A model generated the notes under the pieces. The model was not told the DNA's origin. It searched no databases and saw nothing but the letters and a program-made list of their open reading frames with translations. From assembly GCA_964617665.1 (NCBI GenBank), contig CAZUAH010000020.1, positions 1 to 57,156 of the forward strand: a stretch of 57,156 nt of DNA, read 5' to 3'. Position numbers and translations under genes: made by a program. Position 1 is the first letter of the stretch. Each line of letters opens with the position of its first letter. The DNA comes from JADHUC01 sp964617665 (lineage in GTDB: Bacteria > Planctomycetota > Planctomycetia > Pirellulales > Pirellulaceae). Positions 1 through 9,701 of the stretch are shown here, one piece after another.

Positions 1-252
1 AAACCCGAACGATCGGAATATTTACGCTATAGCAACTTTGGTGCACCCGAGACTCTCCCCTATGGTTATTAATCGAAATCCAGCAGGAAATGTGGACAGG
101 CAAGTCGGAATCGTGTGAAGATTCTTAGCGAAGGCACAAATTGGCTTGAAATCGACCACTGGGACCAATGTACTCGACAACCCTGGCCGAAGGACTATTC
201 AGACCGAGCCGTGAAATTGGCGGCAACCGGTAAGGTCGTGGCGAAGGCACGA
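1..252. other. Non-coding left edge
   Basis: I see no convincing gene, RNA or repeat here. A GTG-started reading frame of 79 codons (115-354, plus) runs into the 3' end of the opposite gene. It has no Shine-Dalgarno sequence and no recognisable protein pattern, so I treat it as chance. Confidence 0.5.
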
Positions 253-3200
253 TCAAAACCCTCTCGGCTCCGCTTCGCCATAGACAATACGGCACTTGAC
301 GATGCGTCGATTCAGCATATCGACAACAAACAGGCGGCCTTTCCAGACGGATAGGGCGGATATGGTTCCGAAGGGGAGCTCGGGGTGTGGATAGGCGCTG
401 CCTTTGCCCTGGCAGTCCATGTTGCCGTAGCTTCCGAATTCACCGACCAGCTTGCCGGTGTCGCAGTCAATTGCTTGAACGCTGTACTTGCCGGCGGCGA
501 ATAGATAGCCTTTTCCGTCGAGCGTTTGGTGTTGTTTCGATGTAATGCAATGACAGGGTGCAAAGAGGACCTCGGCCTGTCCGAGATATCCCTCCCAGGG
601 CCGGGTCCAGAGCGGTTCGCCACCGGATGGCCCGTACTTCGACAAAGCAAGATATCTGTCCCACGGCCTTTTCGCGGGTCGGTGCATGACGTACAGGTTG
701 CCTTCGTCGTCGACCTGGAGGCCTCGCACGCAATCCAGACGGAGCAGCCCTCGTTTCTTCAGATTCCCATCGGCGTCGTATACGTTGACTTGGCGGTGCA
801 TGGCGACGTACGGACTCACAGGTCGTGATTTAGGGTCGACGTCCACCTTGGCCACGTAGTAGATGTTGCCGTGGCGGTCGACGTCCATGCCGTGATAGAC
901 GTCGTGCCAGAAGCCCGTCTGCATGGTGCGGTCGACGAATAGGGAGTTGCTCCCGCTCGATTTGAAAAGAATCGGTTTCCCCTGGCGGTCGAAGCGGAGC
1001 AGTTCCACACCGGCCTTTGCCAGTTTCCAACGGTAGACGCGGCCGTCTTTTCCAAAGATCGAGTCGATAAACAGCGGCTCCTGCGGATAACGGAATTGAC
1101 GTTCGTAATTCAACGACCCCCAAGGCGACGGCATTTTCAAGTCTCGGGCGTCGAAGAAAAGGGACGGCCACTTTTTGAGTACGTTTCCATCCTGGTCCAT
1201 CCGATAAACCGTCCCGAACTGTTTTAGGCGGTGGTTTGAGTCGTCTTCAACGTAGATGTGCCCCGTTTGCGGGTCGATATTGAGAATCGGCTGGTCGCCG
1301 CTTTGCCGGGGATAGGAAAGCGTCTCGCCGCCGTCGACCCACTGCTTGTTCACCGAGAGATCGCCGCCCGCCAGTTGCATGAGACTGCCTGGGCCAACGG
1401 CATTGGCCACCCAGACCAGCGGCGGGGATACTCCGGCGTCCACAGCGACTTGCAGCACTTCCGGATGCAGTGGCCCTGAAACCGCGATAAGCTCGGGCTC
1501 CCGCCAACTCCTCAGCTTGATCAATCTCCTGGGTGCCTTCGAAGGGTTCCTGGCCGCCTCGTTCACGTCCCGCCGTATCAACGGCAGCGAGTGTTCGGTG
1601 CTTTGGTTCTTTGGTCTCTCTTGCGACCCCACCAGCACATAGAGGTTCCGTTCGGCATCGATCGCCAGAGCGGTTGGGTCATGTATCGGGTGCTTCTCGC
1701 CGTTGTGCTCATAGTGCGTTATCGATGCGCTAGGGCGACCGTCTTCTGCGAGTACCTGCAGGCGGTTGTTCCCGGCATCCGCCACGATCAGATGATCGCC
1801 GTCCAACGCCAGCCCGCTCGGTTCGGCGAAGCCGCCGAAGGAGTCGAGCTTGTCGACCGTCACGCCCGCCCACATTCGGGACTTCCAGACATGGCCCGCC
1901 CTCGCCCCGTCCGGGCTCACGTCCCAGTGGTAGCGTGTCTGTTGTGTGCTCACTTCCCAATAGTACGCGTAGCGCTTCGTGGGAAGCGTACTCTGGCCCG
2001 CCGATATGTAGAGAGTGCCGTCAGGGTCGAAACAGAAGTAAGGGTACCGGAGCGAGTGGAAGGGCATGTAATTCTTCAGGTCCGGAACCATCAAGACGCC
2101 CTGGGTCCAGTGAGTGGTTTCGAACGGTTCGTTTCGACTCGGATTGTAGGCCGAGGTCCATCCTTCAGCGGGCAGACTTCCGTCCGGCTTCATCCTCCAC
2201 AACACGCCGCGGTAAATGTTCGCCATGATCAGGTCGCCGTCCGGCGCGACCACGATCTTCTGAGGTTGATGCCACCAGGAGCCGTACGTCGAAAGCGATC
2301 CGGCGAGTGTCTCGAACAATAGAGGGACGGCCAACTCCGCATTTCCTTCCACCGCCGTTCTGCTGCAGACGTCGCGCACTGCGGAATGGGGCAAGTTCGG
2401 GTTCAGCGGCATGATCGTCCGCAAGTAGTCGCCCTGGCGATCGAACACGCGTAACTCGGGCGCTTCTCGGAACGGTCTCGGGTCGGAGAGCACGTAGAGT
2501 TCTCCGGTCCGTTCATTCACGGCAAGGTCCCAGATAATGCCTCGCGCGTGAGGGTCGCCCGCAAGCAGGAATCCCTCTAGTTCCAGCTTGACCTCGCCCG
2601 TCGTCCCGGCATGAGTGGAACCGGGGCCAAGCTGAATCGGCTGCTTCCTCTCTTCGGCAAGCAACGATCTCTGTGCTTTCGGTGGGACGTTGTAGTGTCT
2701 GTGAGGGGCTGAGTAGTCGGGCGCGGGGAGACACTTCCGTGCTGGGATGCCCGCCAGTATACCCCATTCGCCTGGATCCTCCGGTGTGCCGTGCCAGCAA
2801 TGGGTCTCGCTGCCGGGCGTGCCGGCTCGCTGGATGTTGAACCCGATCTTTGACGCCAGGTTCTTGTTCTTGTTGAAGATGTCCAGCGGAAGAGTGAACT
2901 CGGCAGCCCATCCTCCCGTGCCCTTTGCCACCGCAGACTTGAACGACGGCCGCCACGTCGGATCGCGCCACGGGGGTGAATGCTCGTTATAGGAGCACGT
3001 GAGTCCGCCACCGTCCTCCGGGGTGATCCGGATCAGGTAGTAGGAATTCCCGTCGCCGTTCGAGTCGATGAGCAGTTCGACGCATTCGTCCACCTTCGAG
3101 GGCTCAAGAGGCTTGCCCGCCCAGTGAGCTGAGATCCGCTTGTCGAATTCGTTCTTCGCATATCCTGCAATTTGGCCCGGAGTGAATAAAAATGTTTGTC

Positions 3201-3657
3201 CCAAGCCGATCCCGCTCGCCGCATCTTCCCCCGCACAGATTACACCGACATGGAGGTGGTCGGCATCGCGCAGGATGTACGCCTCGGTGTGTAACTTTGC
3301 CGGCTCTCCGCCGGTGACCCGGAGCGGACCCGTACGTGCCGCATCCGTCCAACACGGCTCATCGAGCCTTCCGTCTACCTCCGGCTTGGAATTCGTCAGC
3401 GGCACTCGCAACACTGGTCTTTCTTCTGGGCTGCTTTCCGCCGCCGGCGCTCGGGCAACGCACAACAGCGAGCCCAGAATGGCAGCCGCGATATGGACGT
3501 TGCGGAACCATCCGGAGATGGCTTCACAACTGTCTTTGACACGGGTGGCCGGGGTTGGAGCACTGCGAAACCCCAGTGATTCCAGGACCGGGGCTTCCCT
3601 TCGGTCCAGCCCCGGCCACCCATAGCGGGTCTTGGAATTGCCAATGGTCAGCATCAT
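253..3657 (-). CDS. Exported CBM9-like domain plus NHL/six-bladed propeller protein
   Basis: About 1134 residues. The ATG at 3657 is chosen because GAGG (3666-3669) sits 8 nt upstream; a GTG at 3663 and an ATG at 3654 are alternatives. The hydrophobic export signal is unusually far in (about residues 53-68, then ARAPAA), because residues 13-39 are encoded by an inverted-repeat element (3543-3621). No ATG, GTG or TTG occurs in frame between the repeat and the signal. Residues about 82-300 resemble a family 9 carbohydrate-binding-like domain (VDGRLDEPCW start). The rest is NHL-like propeller with repeated 'DGxLY/GNLY' strands. Its start is 22 nt from the stop of the HzsA-related gene upstream, so the two are probably co-transcribed. 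Exact substrate unknown; likely an extracytoplasmic binding protein. Confidence 0.8.
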   Translation of the reverse strand: MMLTIGNSKTRYGWPGLDRREAPVLESLGFRSAPTPATRVKDSCEAISGWFRNVHIAAAILGSLLCVARAPAAESSPEERPVLRVPLTNSKPEVDGRLDEPCWTDAARTGPLRVTGGEPAKLHTEAYILRDADHLHVGVICAGEDAASGIGLGQTFLFTPGQIAGYAKNEFDKRISAHWAGKPLEPSKVDECVELLIDSNGDGNSYYLIRITPEDGGGLTCSYNEHSPPWRDPTWRPSFKSAVAKGTGGWAAEFTLPLDIFNKNKNLASKIGFNIQRAGTPGSETHCWHGTPEDPGEWGILAGIPARKCLPAPDYSAPHRHYNVPPKAQRSLLAEERKQPIQLGPGSTHAGTTGEVKLELEGFLLAGDPHARGIIWDLAVNERTGELYVLSDPRPFREAPELRVFDRQGDYLRTIMPLNPNLPHSAVRDVCSRTAVEGNAELAVPLLFETLAGSLSTYGSWWHQPQKIVVAPDGDLIMANIYRGVLWRMKPDGSLPAEGWTSAYNPSRNEPFETTHWTQGVLMVPDLKNYMPFHSLRYPYFCFDPDGTLYISAGQSTLPTKRYAYYWEVSTQQTRYHWDVSPDGARAGHVWKSRMWAGVTVDKLDSFGGFAEPSGLALDGDHLIVADAGNNRLQVLAEDGRPSASITHYEHNGEKHPIHDPTALAIDAERNLYVLVGSQERPKNQSTEHSLPLIRRDVNEAARNPSKAPRRLIKLRSWREPELIAVSGPLHPEVLQVAVDAGVSPPLVWVANAVGPGSLMQLAGGDLSVNKQWVDGGETLSYPRQSGDQPILNIDPQTGHIYVEDDSNHRLKQFGTVYRMDQDGNVLKKWPSLFFDARDLKMPSPWGSLNYERQFRYPQEPLFIDSIFGKDGRVYRWKLAKAGVELLRFDRQGKPILFKSSGSNSLFVDRTMQTGFWHDVYHGMDVDRHGNIYYVAKVDVDPKSRPVSPYVAMHRQVNVYDADGNLKKRGLLRLDCVRGLQVDDEGNLYVMHRPAKRPWDRYLALSKYGPSGGEPLWTRPWEGYLGQAEVLFAPCHCITSKQHQTLDGKGYLFAAGKYSVQAIDCDTGKLVGEFGSYGNMDCQGKGSAYPHPELPFGTISALSVWKGRLFVVDMLNRRIVKCRIVYGEAEPRGF
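3543..3621. repeat. Inverted-repeat element inside a coding region
   Basis: Arms 3543-3559 and 3605-3621 are complementary at 16 of 17 positions (GGGTGGCCGGGG-type arm). The 45-nt centre contains a smaller CCCC/GGGG pairing. It lies wholly inside the 5' coding region of the NHL protein and is read through in frame, adding about 27 residues before the signal peptide. Confidence 0.8.
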
Positions 3658-3679
3658 TTCCACGTCCTCTTGTGGAGGT

Positions 3680-6600
3680 CTATTTTGTGGCCGCGATTCG
3701 CCTCTGTCTTTCTTCCTTTGTCTTCCGGACCCAGCAGCTTAGACACCGGCAGTTTTCGTCGCGGCCGCAGGTGCCGGCGATGTCGTGGTAGGGCAATGGT
3801 TGAATGGCTGCCTGCACGAGGCGGGCCATCTTCTGGTAGTCCGGATCGTCAACGCTCTTCCAGCCTCCTTGCTCGATTTGTCCCCAGCCGCCAGCCGCGA
3901 TCGCCAACGGCGCTTTCAGGATGCGGCTTTCGCCCGGCAACGCCACGTTGACCAGTGCCGCGAACGGTTGTCCGGCCAACTCGTCGCCGAATCGTTGGCG
4001 AACGTGCTCGCGCAGCGCTTTTTCGCCCTCCGGGTTCGGCCGTTGCCATTCGTCCTTGTTCCAGGAGTAGGTGCCATAGAACGGGGCGTTCAGATCGAGC
4101 CAGTCGAAAATCCGCTGGCGGCTCTTGGGGTCCAATTCGACATCCTCGTGGCCCTCAAGCAGCAGGCCGGCCAGCGTGCCGCCGTGAGCGAAATAGTCCT
4201 TGGGTTGGCTGTACCAGGTTTCGCCACCGTACTGGGCGATCTTTACCCAGCGGCCGCCTCGTGTCAGCGATGCGTAGGCGGTGCTGGGGAGCAGTTGGTG
4301 GAAAGTCTTGGCGACATTCTCTTCGGTGGCGTCGATCGTGCCAAGCAGATCAATCTCGCCGGCGGTTTCCTTCGAGCCGTGGCAGTCAATGCAGTAGCGG
4401 TCGAGCACGGGTTGCACGGTCTTGGCGAAGCTGAGGCCTCCTGGATACTCGGGTCCGACCGGCGGATCTAGCTTCAGGACAACCTGCCCGGCGGGCGGCG
4501 ACGGTTCGGTCACGGGGCTGGATGTGCGGGGCTCATGGCAGCCGACGCAGCTCGCTTTTTCGCCCGGCTGCAAATGGGTGAACGTCCGCATGGTCATCAC
4601 GGCCATGCCGTTTTCATCCAATGCCTGGAATTGCAGCGGTACGCCGGCCGGGGCCTCGAACGCCACCGAGCCGGTCTCGTCGACAGGTATCGTGCCCAGG
4701 ACTCGCTTCAATACCTCGAACCTCACGGCGCTGGAATAGGGCACACGTTGAGTAGGTTGAGGGATCAGTTCGTTGACACGGAGCTGCTTGATCGTTCCGG
4801 GGGGGATGTGCTGGCTACTCTGATAGACGTCTTGAAGATAGAAGACACCGTTTGTTCGCATTTCCTTGCCCGCTACCGCCGATGATGGCGCCGGCGGCTT
4901 TGGCCGCGGCTGAACGGGCATGGGAGCGAAGCAAGAGATTTCCGGATCGCGATAGATCAACTCGCGCCCGCCCAGCGTGTCGATCAGATAGATACCGTAA
5001 GCGTCATGCTGCGGGAGTTGCGACATTACTCCGGGGTACGCATCGGGAGAGAACGCGACCAGGAACAGGTCTTCGCTCAGCGGATACGGACTACTGTAGC
5101 TGACCGGCGAATGGACTTCCGATTCCGGAAAAGTCGCCTCGGGTGTCAGACGCGTGATGGCCTCCAGTCCGTCTTCGGCGATCTGGCGGTCGATCAGAAT
5201 CAACGACCCGGCATGGATCGTGTGATGCCCGGCCGTGGTGGCGACAATCTTGTGCGAGCCGGGTATGGGCCTCGGCTGACAGATCCGGCAAGGGTTCGGT
5301 GTGTAGTTACCGAAATAGTGACCGGCGGCCGTACCGTCGTGCCGAACGGTCCACAGGCCGAGTGTCGGGATCACGGGCCGGTTGATGTAGTCCCAGCGAG
5401 TCCAGAGGATCAGCCCGTCGGGCATCACGATCGGATCCCATTCGTTGGCTTCGCCGAAAGAGAGCTGGCGAATTTTCGACCCGTCGGCGTCGCAACGATA
5501 CAGCAGATACGTGGGGCAATAACGTCCACCGTTGTGACATCGCACGCCACCTTGGTTGCGCGTGGAAATAAAGGCAAACCCTCCGTCGGGCAAGTAACAA
5601 GGATCATAGTCCTCCGAGACTACGGTCATCCTGCCGCCGGTCCCAGCCAACGGATCGTCGTCAGTGCCGGTGATCTGCCGCAGGCCCGTGCCGTCGACGT
5701 TGATCTCGTACAGGAAGAATTGCCATAGGTCGCGCGGCGGCGTGTGATCGGCGTAGGCAAACACCACTCGGTTGCCGTCGAACGACAAGTCCGGATGCAT
5801 CGCGCAGCCCGTCGGCAACTTGCCCTCCAACAACGTCGTTTCTTTCAGTCTGCCGGTCTTCCACTGGTCCAGGATGACCAACCCCGGCCCCGTGCCGTTG
5901 TTCATCCCGTAGTAGTTATCTCCCGGTGCGCTAAGTGCCGGAGTTGGCCGTTTTGTCAGCAGCAGTCGGTCAAAATCCAACACGGGGTGCGAGAAGATGA
6001 TCCGGCGTCTGAGATCGACCGCCTGGGCAAAGAGGTCTCTCTCCGCGGAGGAATCTTGGTCTTCGAGTGCCTGCTCAATGCGCTGGCTGAGAGTCTTAAG
6101 ATCCGCAGCCATATCAGGCCGGGGCGCTGCTTGCTGCACAAAATCGAGTGTTTTGCGAGCAAACTCCAGTCGCTGCCAGGCACGCGAGAGGTAGTACCCA
6201 TCTGGCGCGCCGTCGAAGTTCGGGGCGTATTTGCTCCAAATCCTGTCGCTTCGCTCCATCTCCATTTCGATCTGTGACCGCCGATCGCGGAAGTCCCGGG
6301 TAACCAAGTCCCACAGAGCTTCCTGGACTCGTTGATACTCGAACGCGCGGGCAACGATCGGCTGGCAGTCGATGGCCGCGTGCGGCGGCAGGCCTTTTTC
6401 TGGCCGGTAGCAGACGAACAACTCCAGACGTTCGTACTTGCCGTCCAGCTTAAAGGCGACCTCGCCAGGCGAAAGTGCGAAGCCGCGATACGTCGTACCG
6501 TCGACTTTCGATTGCACCGTTCTCGCCGCACGGGGATCGACCTTTCCCATCACCATCGTGCTGTCAAGTTTGAGTTCGACGGAATTGCCTTGCTTGTCGA

Positions 6601-7000
6601 ACACCCGCGGGTTGAGGAAGTGCGATGATCCGCTTTCCGGCTGGCGGCCGAGTGTGGCGAAGTACAGTCGCTCCGCACCTTCAATACGAAGTTCGAACTG
6701 TACCGATTCCACGTCGGCCGTGAGCGGGAGCATCGCTGACTGGAAACCATCGGGCCGGGCGGCGCGGTCCTGTCCGACCATCGATCCGAGCGTGGCCTCC
6801 ACCGACGCTCGCATGGTCTCGTGCCACGTATCTTTCTTGATGTAGACCAGCTTCGATTTTGGCGACGGCTTGGGCCTCTGTAATTGACTGTTTGTGCCCA
6901 GATACAAAAGTCTCGGCGACTCGGCACCGCTTGCCTGCGACGAAACCATGAGCAGCGACAACATTACGAGCGATATGATTGCGATTGGCAACGATTTCAT
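3680..7000 (-). CDS. HzsA-related PD40-propeller diheme cytochrome c protein
   Basis: 1106 residues with a signal peptide (about 1-26). The ATG at 7000 has AAGGAGAT upstream. A beta-rich N-terminal domain is followed by a helical segment (about 220-330, charged, possibly coiled coil). Next come PD40/TolB-type strands ('LSFDGNRVVF', 'PDGGFAFISTR', 'MPDGLILWTRWDY'). Two c-type heme motifs follow: CVGCH (about 818) and CIDCH (about 870). The tail carries a Cys-rich group CGRDENCRCLSCW (about residue 1080). The order matches the planctomycete family annotated as HzsA-related, after hydrazine synthase alpha. Anammox activity is not implied, since no hzsB/C or hydrazine dehydrogenase is present. 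Probably a periplasmic redox or binding protein. It precedes the NHL gene by 22 nt. Confidence 0.85.
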   Translation of the reverse strand: MKSLPIAIISLVMLSLLMVSSQASGAESPRLLYLGTNSQLQRPKPSPKSKLVYIKKDTWHETMRASVEATLGSMVGQDRAARPDGFQSAMLPLTADVESVQFELRIEGAERLYFATLGRQPESGSSHFLNPRVFDKQGNSVELKLDSTMVMGKVDPRAARTVQSKVDGTTYRGFALSPGEVAFKLDGKYERLELFVCYRPEKGLPPHAAIDCQPIVARAFEYQRVQEALWDLVTRDFRDRRSQIEMEMERSDRIWSKYAPNFDGAPDGYYLSRAWQRLEFARKTLDFVQQAAPRPDMAADLKTLSQRIEQALEDQDSSAERDLFAQAVDLRRRIIFSHPVLDFDRLLLTKRPTPALSAPGDNYYGMNNGTGPGLVILDQWKTGRLKETTLLEGKLPTGCAMHPDLSFDGNRVVFAYADHTPPRDLWQFFLYEINVDGTGLRQITGTDDDPLAGTGGRMTVVSEDYDPCYLPDGGFAFISTRNQGGVRCHNGGRYCPTYLLYRCDADGSKIRQLSFGEANEWDPIVMPDGLILWTRWDYINRPVIPTLGLWTVRHDGTAAGHYFGNYTPNPCRICQPRPIPGSHKIVATTAGHHTIHAGSLILIDRQIAEDGLEAITRLTPEATFPESEVHSPVSYSSPYPLSEDLFLVAFSPDAYPGVMSQLPQHDAYGIYLIDTLGGRELIYRDPEISCFAPMPVQPRPKPPAPSSAVAGKEMRTNGVFYLQDVYQSSQHIPPGTIKQLRVNELIPQPTQRVPYSSAVRFEVLKRVLGTIPVDETGSVAFEAPAGVPLQFQALDENGMAVMTMRTFTHLQPGEKASCVGCHEPRTSSPVTEPSPPAGQVVLKLDPPVGPEYPGGLSFAKTVQPVLDRYCIDCHGSKETAGEIDLLGTIDATEENVAKTFHQLLPSTAYASLTRGGRWVKIAQYGGETWYSQPKDYFAHGGTLAGLLLEGHEDVELDPKSRQRIFDWLDLNAPFYGTYSWNKDEWQRPNPEGEKALREHVRQRFGDELAGQPFAALVNVALPGESRILKAPLAIAAGGWGQIEQGGWKSVDDPDYQKMARLVQAAIQPLPYHDIAGTCGRDENCRCLSCWVRKTKEERQRRIAATK

Positions 7001-7284
7001 GGTCGATGGGATCTCCTTCTAGTTGCCTCCAGACGCCGGTGCTTCCGGCGAGCCAAGCGATCCTTCAAGTTCACGCCGATCTATTCCTGATTGTAGCCGT
7101 TCCAGGTCCGCCCCAGGGACAGGCGATTGGCTCAAACCGCAACTTTTCTGTTTTTCGCTCTAACTCTTGAAAGGCCAAGAGAAGCGACGGTGGCGGCTTT
7201 GCCAGCGTGAATGGCGCAGTTGCAGTGGGCATAGGGCCGCATGCCCAATTCCATCCTATGGGATGCTCTAATCGTCCCGCGAAG
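7001..7284. other. Intergenic region with weak hairpins
   Basis: This 284-nt gap separates the GNAT gene from the HzsA-related gene, both on the minus strand. GGGCAT/ATGCCC (7227-7232, 7241-7246) and CATCC/GGATG (7252-7256, 7261-7265) can form short hairpins just past the GNAT stop. Neither has a U-tract. A minus-strand TACAAT (7090-7095) could be a -10 for the downstream gene, but I find no matching -35. Confidence 0.35.
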
Positions 7285-8439
7285 TCAAAACGGACTCACT
7301 GGGCGATCGTAGAGACAATACGACTTGTAGCGTTTCACGGGCACCAATCGCTGCAGCGCTCGCAGCGATCGCACATTGTCCTCGACGATCCAGGATACCT
7401 CCGCGTCCGTGTAGCGCGAGGTCAATTCGTCATACATTCTTTGCAGCAGCAGCGCGGTCACGCCCGTGTGGCGATATTCCTCGTGGGCGCCGAAGGCGGT
7501 AACCCTGACACGTGGCGTTCGGCGCAGCCAGTACAGCATTTGCGGGATACGAATGAGGTCCGCGTTGCCGATCGTGCGCCAGAGTGCCCAATTGAGGTCG
7601 CGCACCGCGATCAAGTAGCCTACCAATTCCTTCTTGCGTTCCACCAAAACGAACAAGCGAGGATCGACCACGCGCCGCAGTTGGCTGGCCATGTGGTCAA
7701 GCTCTGCATTCGTTAGCGGCACAAAGCCCCAGACAGGGACTCGCACTCGGTTGCCCAACTGATTCACGCGACGGACTTCTTGGTCGAAATTCCGCATGTC
7801 GACAGTGCGAACATGCAATTCCGGATGGCGTTGTGCAATTCGGTTACATACGCGAGTCACGTCCTCGTAGTGAGGCCCGCTTCGTGACAGCACGTCGTTG
7901 TCGAAACGATACGCGTAAAACGTCTTCGCCAAATGAAAACCGAGTTTGTTCAGCAACGTATCATAATATGCTGGCGTGTGGGCCATCATCACATAGGGCG
8001 GATCTTCATGGCCGCTGACCTGCACGCCGAACTCACCCTTCATCGACGGGCTGACCGGACCGCGCAAGGTACCGCAGCCGCGATCGACCAACCACGCCTG
8101 TGCGGCCTCCAGCAGCGCTCGCGCAATGGACGGTTCGTCTGGCGCCTCGAAGAATCCGAAGAATCCTACGTCGTCGCCATTGTGTTCAAGGTGCAGCCGA
8201 TCGTGAATCGCGACGATTCGTCCAACAGGGCGGCCGTGACGCCAACAGAGAAAGACTTCTCGTTCCGCATGTTCGTAGAACGGGTGAGCCGCTGGATCCA
8301 GATTCGAACGCTCCTGAAGACGCAATGGCATCACCGCACTGGGGTCGTGAGCGTATATCTGCCGACGAATATCATGAAAGGCGCGCCAGTCTCGCCGGGA
8401 GCGCACCGGGCGGACGACAAGTTCTTCGTCGGCACTCAT
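7285..8439 (-). CDS. GNAT-fold acyltransferase, possible bacterial ceramide synthase
   Basis: 384 residues. The ATG at 8439 is preferred over the TTG immediately before it; there is no strong Shine-Dalgarno. The protein has an N-terminal GNAT-like region ('PVRSRRDWRAFHDIRRQIY', then 'GRIVAIHD') and the conserved stretch GPVSPSMKGEFGVQVSG...PPYVMMAHTPAYY (about 127-159). A C-terminal acetyltransferase half ends near residue 384. This long family is usually annotated as N-acetyltransferase or hypothetical. From memory, the Caulobacter protein shown to act as bacterial ceramide synthase (bCerS) belongs to the same kind of family. The gene starts 20 nt after the serine palmitoyltransferase-like gene, which fits N-acylation of the sphingoid base. 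Family placement is fairly sure; the reaction is inferred from the pairing. Confidence 0.7.
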   Translation of the reverse strand: MSADEELVVRPVRSRRDWRAFHDIRRQIYAHDPSAVMPLRLQERSNLDPAAHPFYEHAEREVFLCWRHGRPVGRIVAIHDRLHLEHNGDDVGFFGFFEAPDEPSIARALLEAAQAWLVDRGCGTLRGPVSPSMKGEFGVQVSGHEDPPYVMMAHTPAYYDTLLNKLGFHLAKTFYAYRFDNDVLSRSGPHYEDVTRVCNRIAQRHPELHVRTVDMRNFDQEVRRVNQLGNRVRVPVWGFVPLTNAELDHMASQLRRVVDPRLFVLVERKKELVGYLIAVRDLNWALWRTIGNADLIRIPQMLYWLRRTPRVRVTAFGAHEEYRHTGVTALLLQRMYDELTSRYTDAEVSWIVEDNVRSLRALQRLVPVKRYKSYCLYDRPVSPF

Positions 8440-8459
8440 CAATCGTTCGCTTCGCGCGT

Positions 8460-9701
8460 TCAGGCGACGTCGCCGGCCAACTGCTTCTTCGTCTTCTGCA
8501 ACGGCATCCGCTCGTTGATCTCGGCAAGTGCATCCACGACGCGCGTCATATCATCCGGAGTGTGCAACGCCGAGACGGTCATACGGATGATCGAGATGCG
8601 ATGCGGAACGGCGGGGTACATGACTCCGTTGGCAATGATGTCGTATTCGTGCTGCAACAGGTGAACCGCCTTCATTGCCCGGTGACCTCGGGTGGCGATC
8701 GAAGTGACGGCTCCTTGCGGATCGCCGATATCCAGGCCGGCGTCGCGAAGCCCCCTTCGAAGTACGTTCAGATTCTCCCACAGGCGTACCCGACGTTCCG
8801 GCATTCGCTGCAGGAGTTCCAACGTCTTGATAGTGGCCGCCGTGATGACGGCCGGCAGTGCTTTGGTCAGCATGAAGGCCGGCGAAACGAAACGGAGGTA
8901 GTCCAACACGCGCTGCGGACCCGCTACGTATCCGCCGAACGTTCCGAACGACTTGGCGAACGTGCCGCCATGCAGGTCCACCTCATCTTCGACTCCGAAG
9001 TGTTCGGCTGTGCCGCGGCCATGCTCGCCCAGCACGCCCGTGCCGTGGGCATCGTCGACGAATAGTCTCGCATTGTAATGCTGCTTTAACTCGACTAACT
9101 CGGGAAGCGGTGCCAAGTCGCCGGTCATCCCGTAGACTCCGTCCACGGCAATCAACTTTGGCTCGTCACGCGGTACTGCTTCGAGTTGGTTCGCCAGTCC
9201 GTCGAGGTCGTTGTGCTTGAACCAAGTGGCTTGGCCCTTGGCTAACTTCGCCCCCTCTTGGACGCAACTGTGCGAGAACGAGTCCACGAATACGTGCTCG
9301 TTCCGACCTACTAGGGAGGAGATGGTGCCCGTCATTGCACCCAGCCCTAGATTGTAGATCATCGAATCTTCGGTCTGACGGAATTCCGCCAGACGACGTT
9401 CCAGCTCGACGTGTAGCTCGGTGTTTCCGGTCAGTGGCCGAGCGCCAAGTGGTGTACCTGCTCCGCATTGACGAGCGACATTCGCGGCAGCCTCAATCGC
9501 CTCGGGATGTAGCGCCAACCCCAGATAGTCGTTTGTGGCCACCTGCAACACCCGACGCCCGTTTTGCATCACGACGTAGGGCTCGCAGTTCGCGATCGGA
9601 AACACACGGAAGAACAGGCGGCGACAATCTTCAAAGTCGTCTCCGAGTCCCTTCTGCATCCGTTGCCAAAACGCATCACACTTGTCAAACAGATCGGGCA
9701 T
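8460..9701 (-). CDS. spt: Alpha-oxoamine synthase, serine palmitoyltransferase-like
   Basis: 413 residues in the PLP-dependent KBL/BioF/SPT/HemA family. The family condenses an amino acid with an acyl thioester. The start is the ATG at 9701 with AAGGAAAG upstream; the open frame to 9902 is repeat-derived and rejected. Seen: ATNDYLGLALHPE (about 55-68), GTPLGARPLTGNTELHVELE (82-101), VDDAHGTGVLGEHGRG (215-230) and TFAKSFGTFGGY (247-258), with Lys250 the expected PLP lysine. Members of this family with different substrates look alike. I prefer serine palmitoyltransferase over BioF or KBL because the next gene is a bCerS-like GNAT and no biotin or threonine genes are nearby. The free N-terminus lacks a membrane helix, as in soluble bacterial SPTs. 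Confidence 0.75.
   Translation of the reverse strand: MPDLFDKCDAFWQRMQKGLGDDFEDCRRLFFRVFPIANCEPYVVMQNGRRVLQVATNDYLGLALHPEAIEAAANVARQCGAGTPLGARPLTGNTELHVELERRLAEFRQTEDSMIYNLGLGAMTGTISSLVGRNEHVFVDSFSHSCVQEGAKLAKGQATWFKHNDLDGLANQLEAVPRDEPKLIAVDGVYGMTGDLAPLPELVELKQHYNARLFVDDAHGTGVLGEHGRGTAEHFGVEDEVDLHGGTFAKSFGTFGGYVAGPQRVLDYLRFVSPAFMLTKALPAVITAATIKTLELLQRMPERRVRLWENLNVLRRGLRDAGLDIGDPQGAVTSIATRGHRAMKAVHLLQHEYDIIANGVMYPAVPHRISIIRMTVSALHTPDDMTRVVDALAEINERMPLQKTKKQLAGDVA

Noticed and set aside
115..354. Small plus-strand frame of 79 codons at the left edge
   Set aside because: It overlaps the 3' end of the NHL gene on the other strand and has no ribosome binding site or protein-like pattern.
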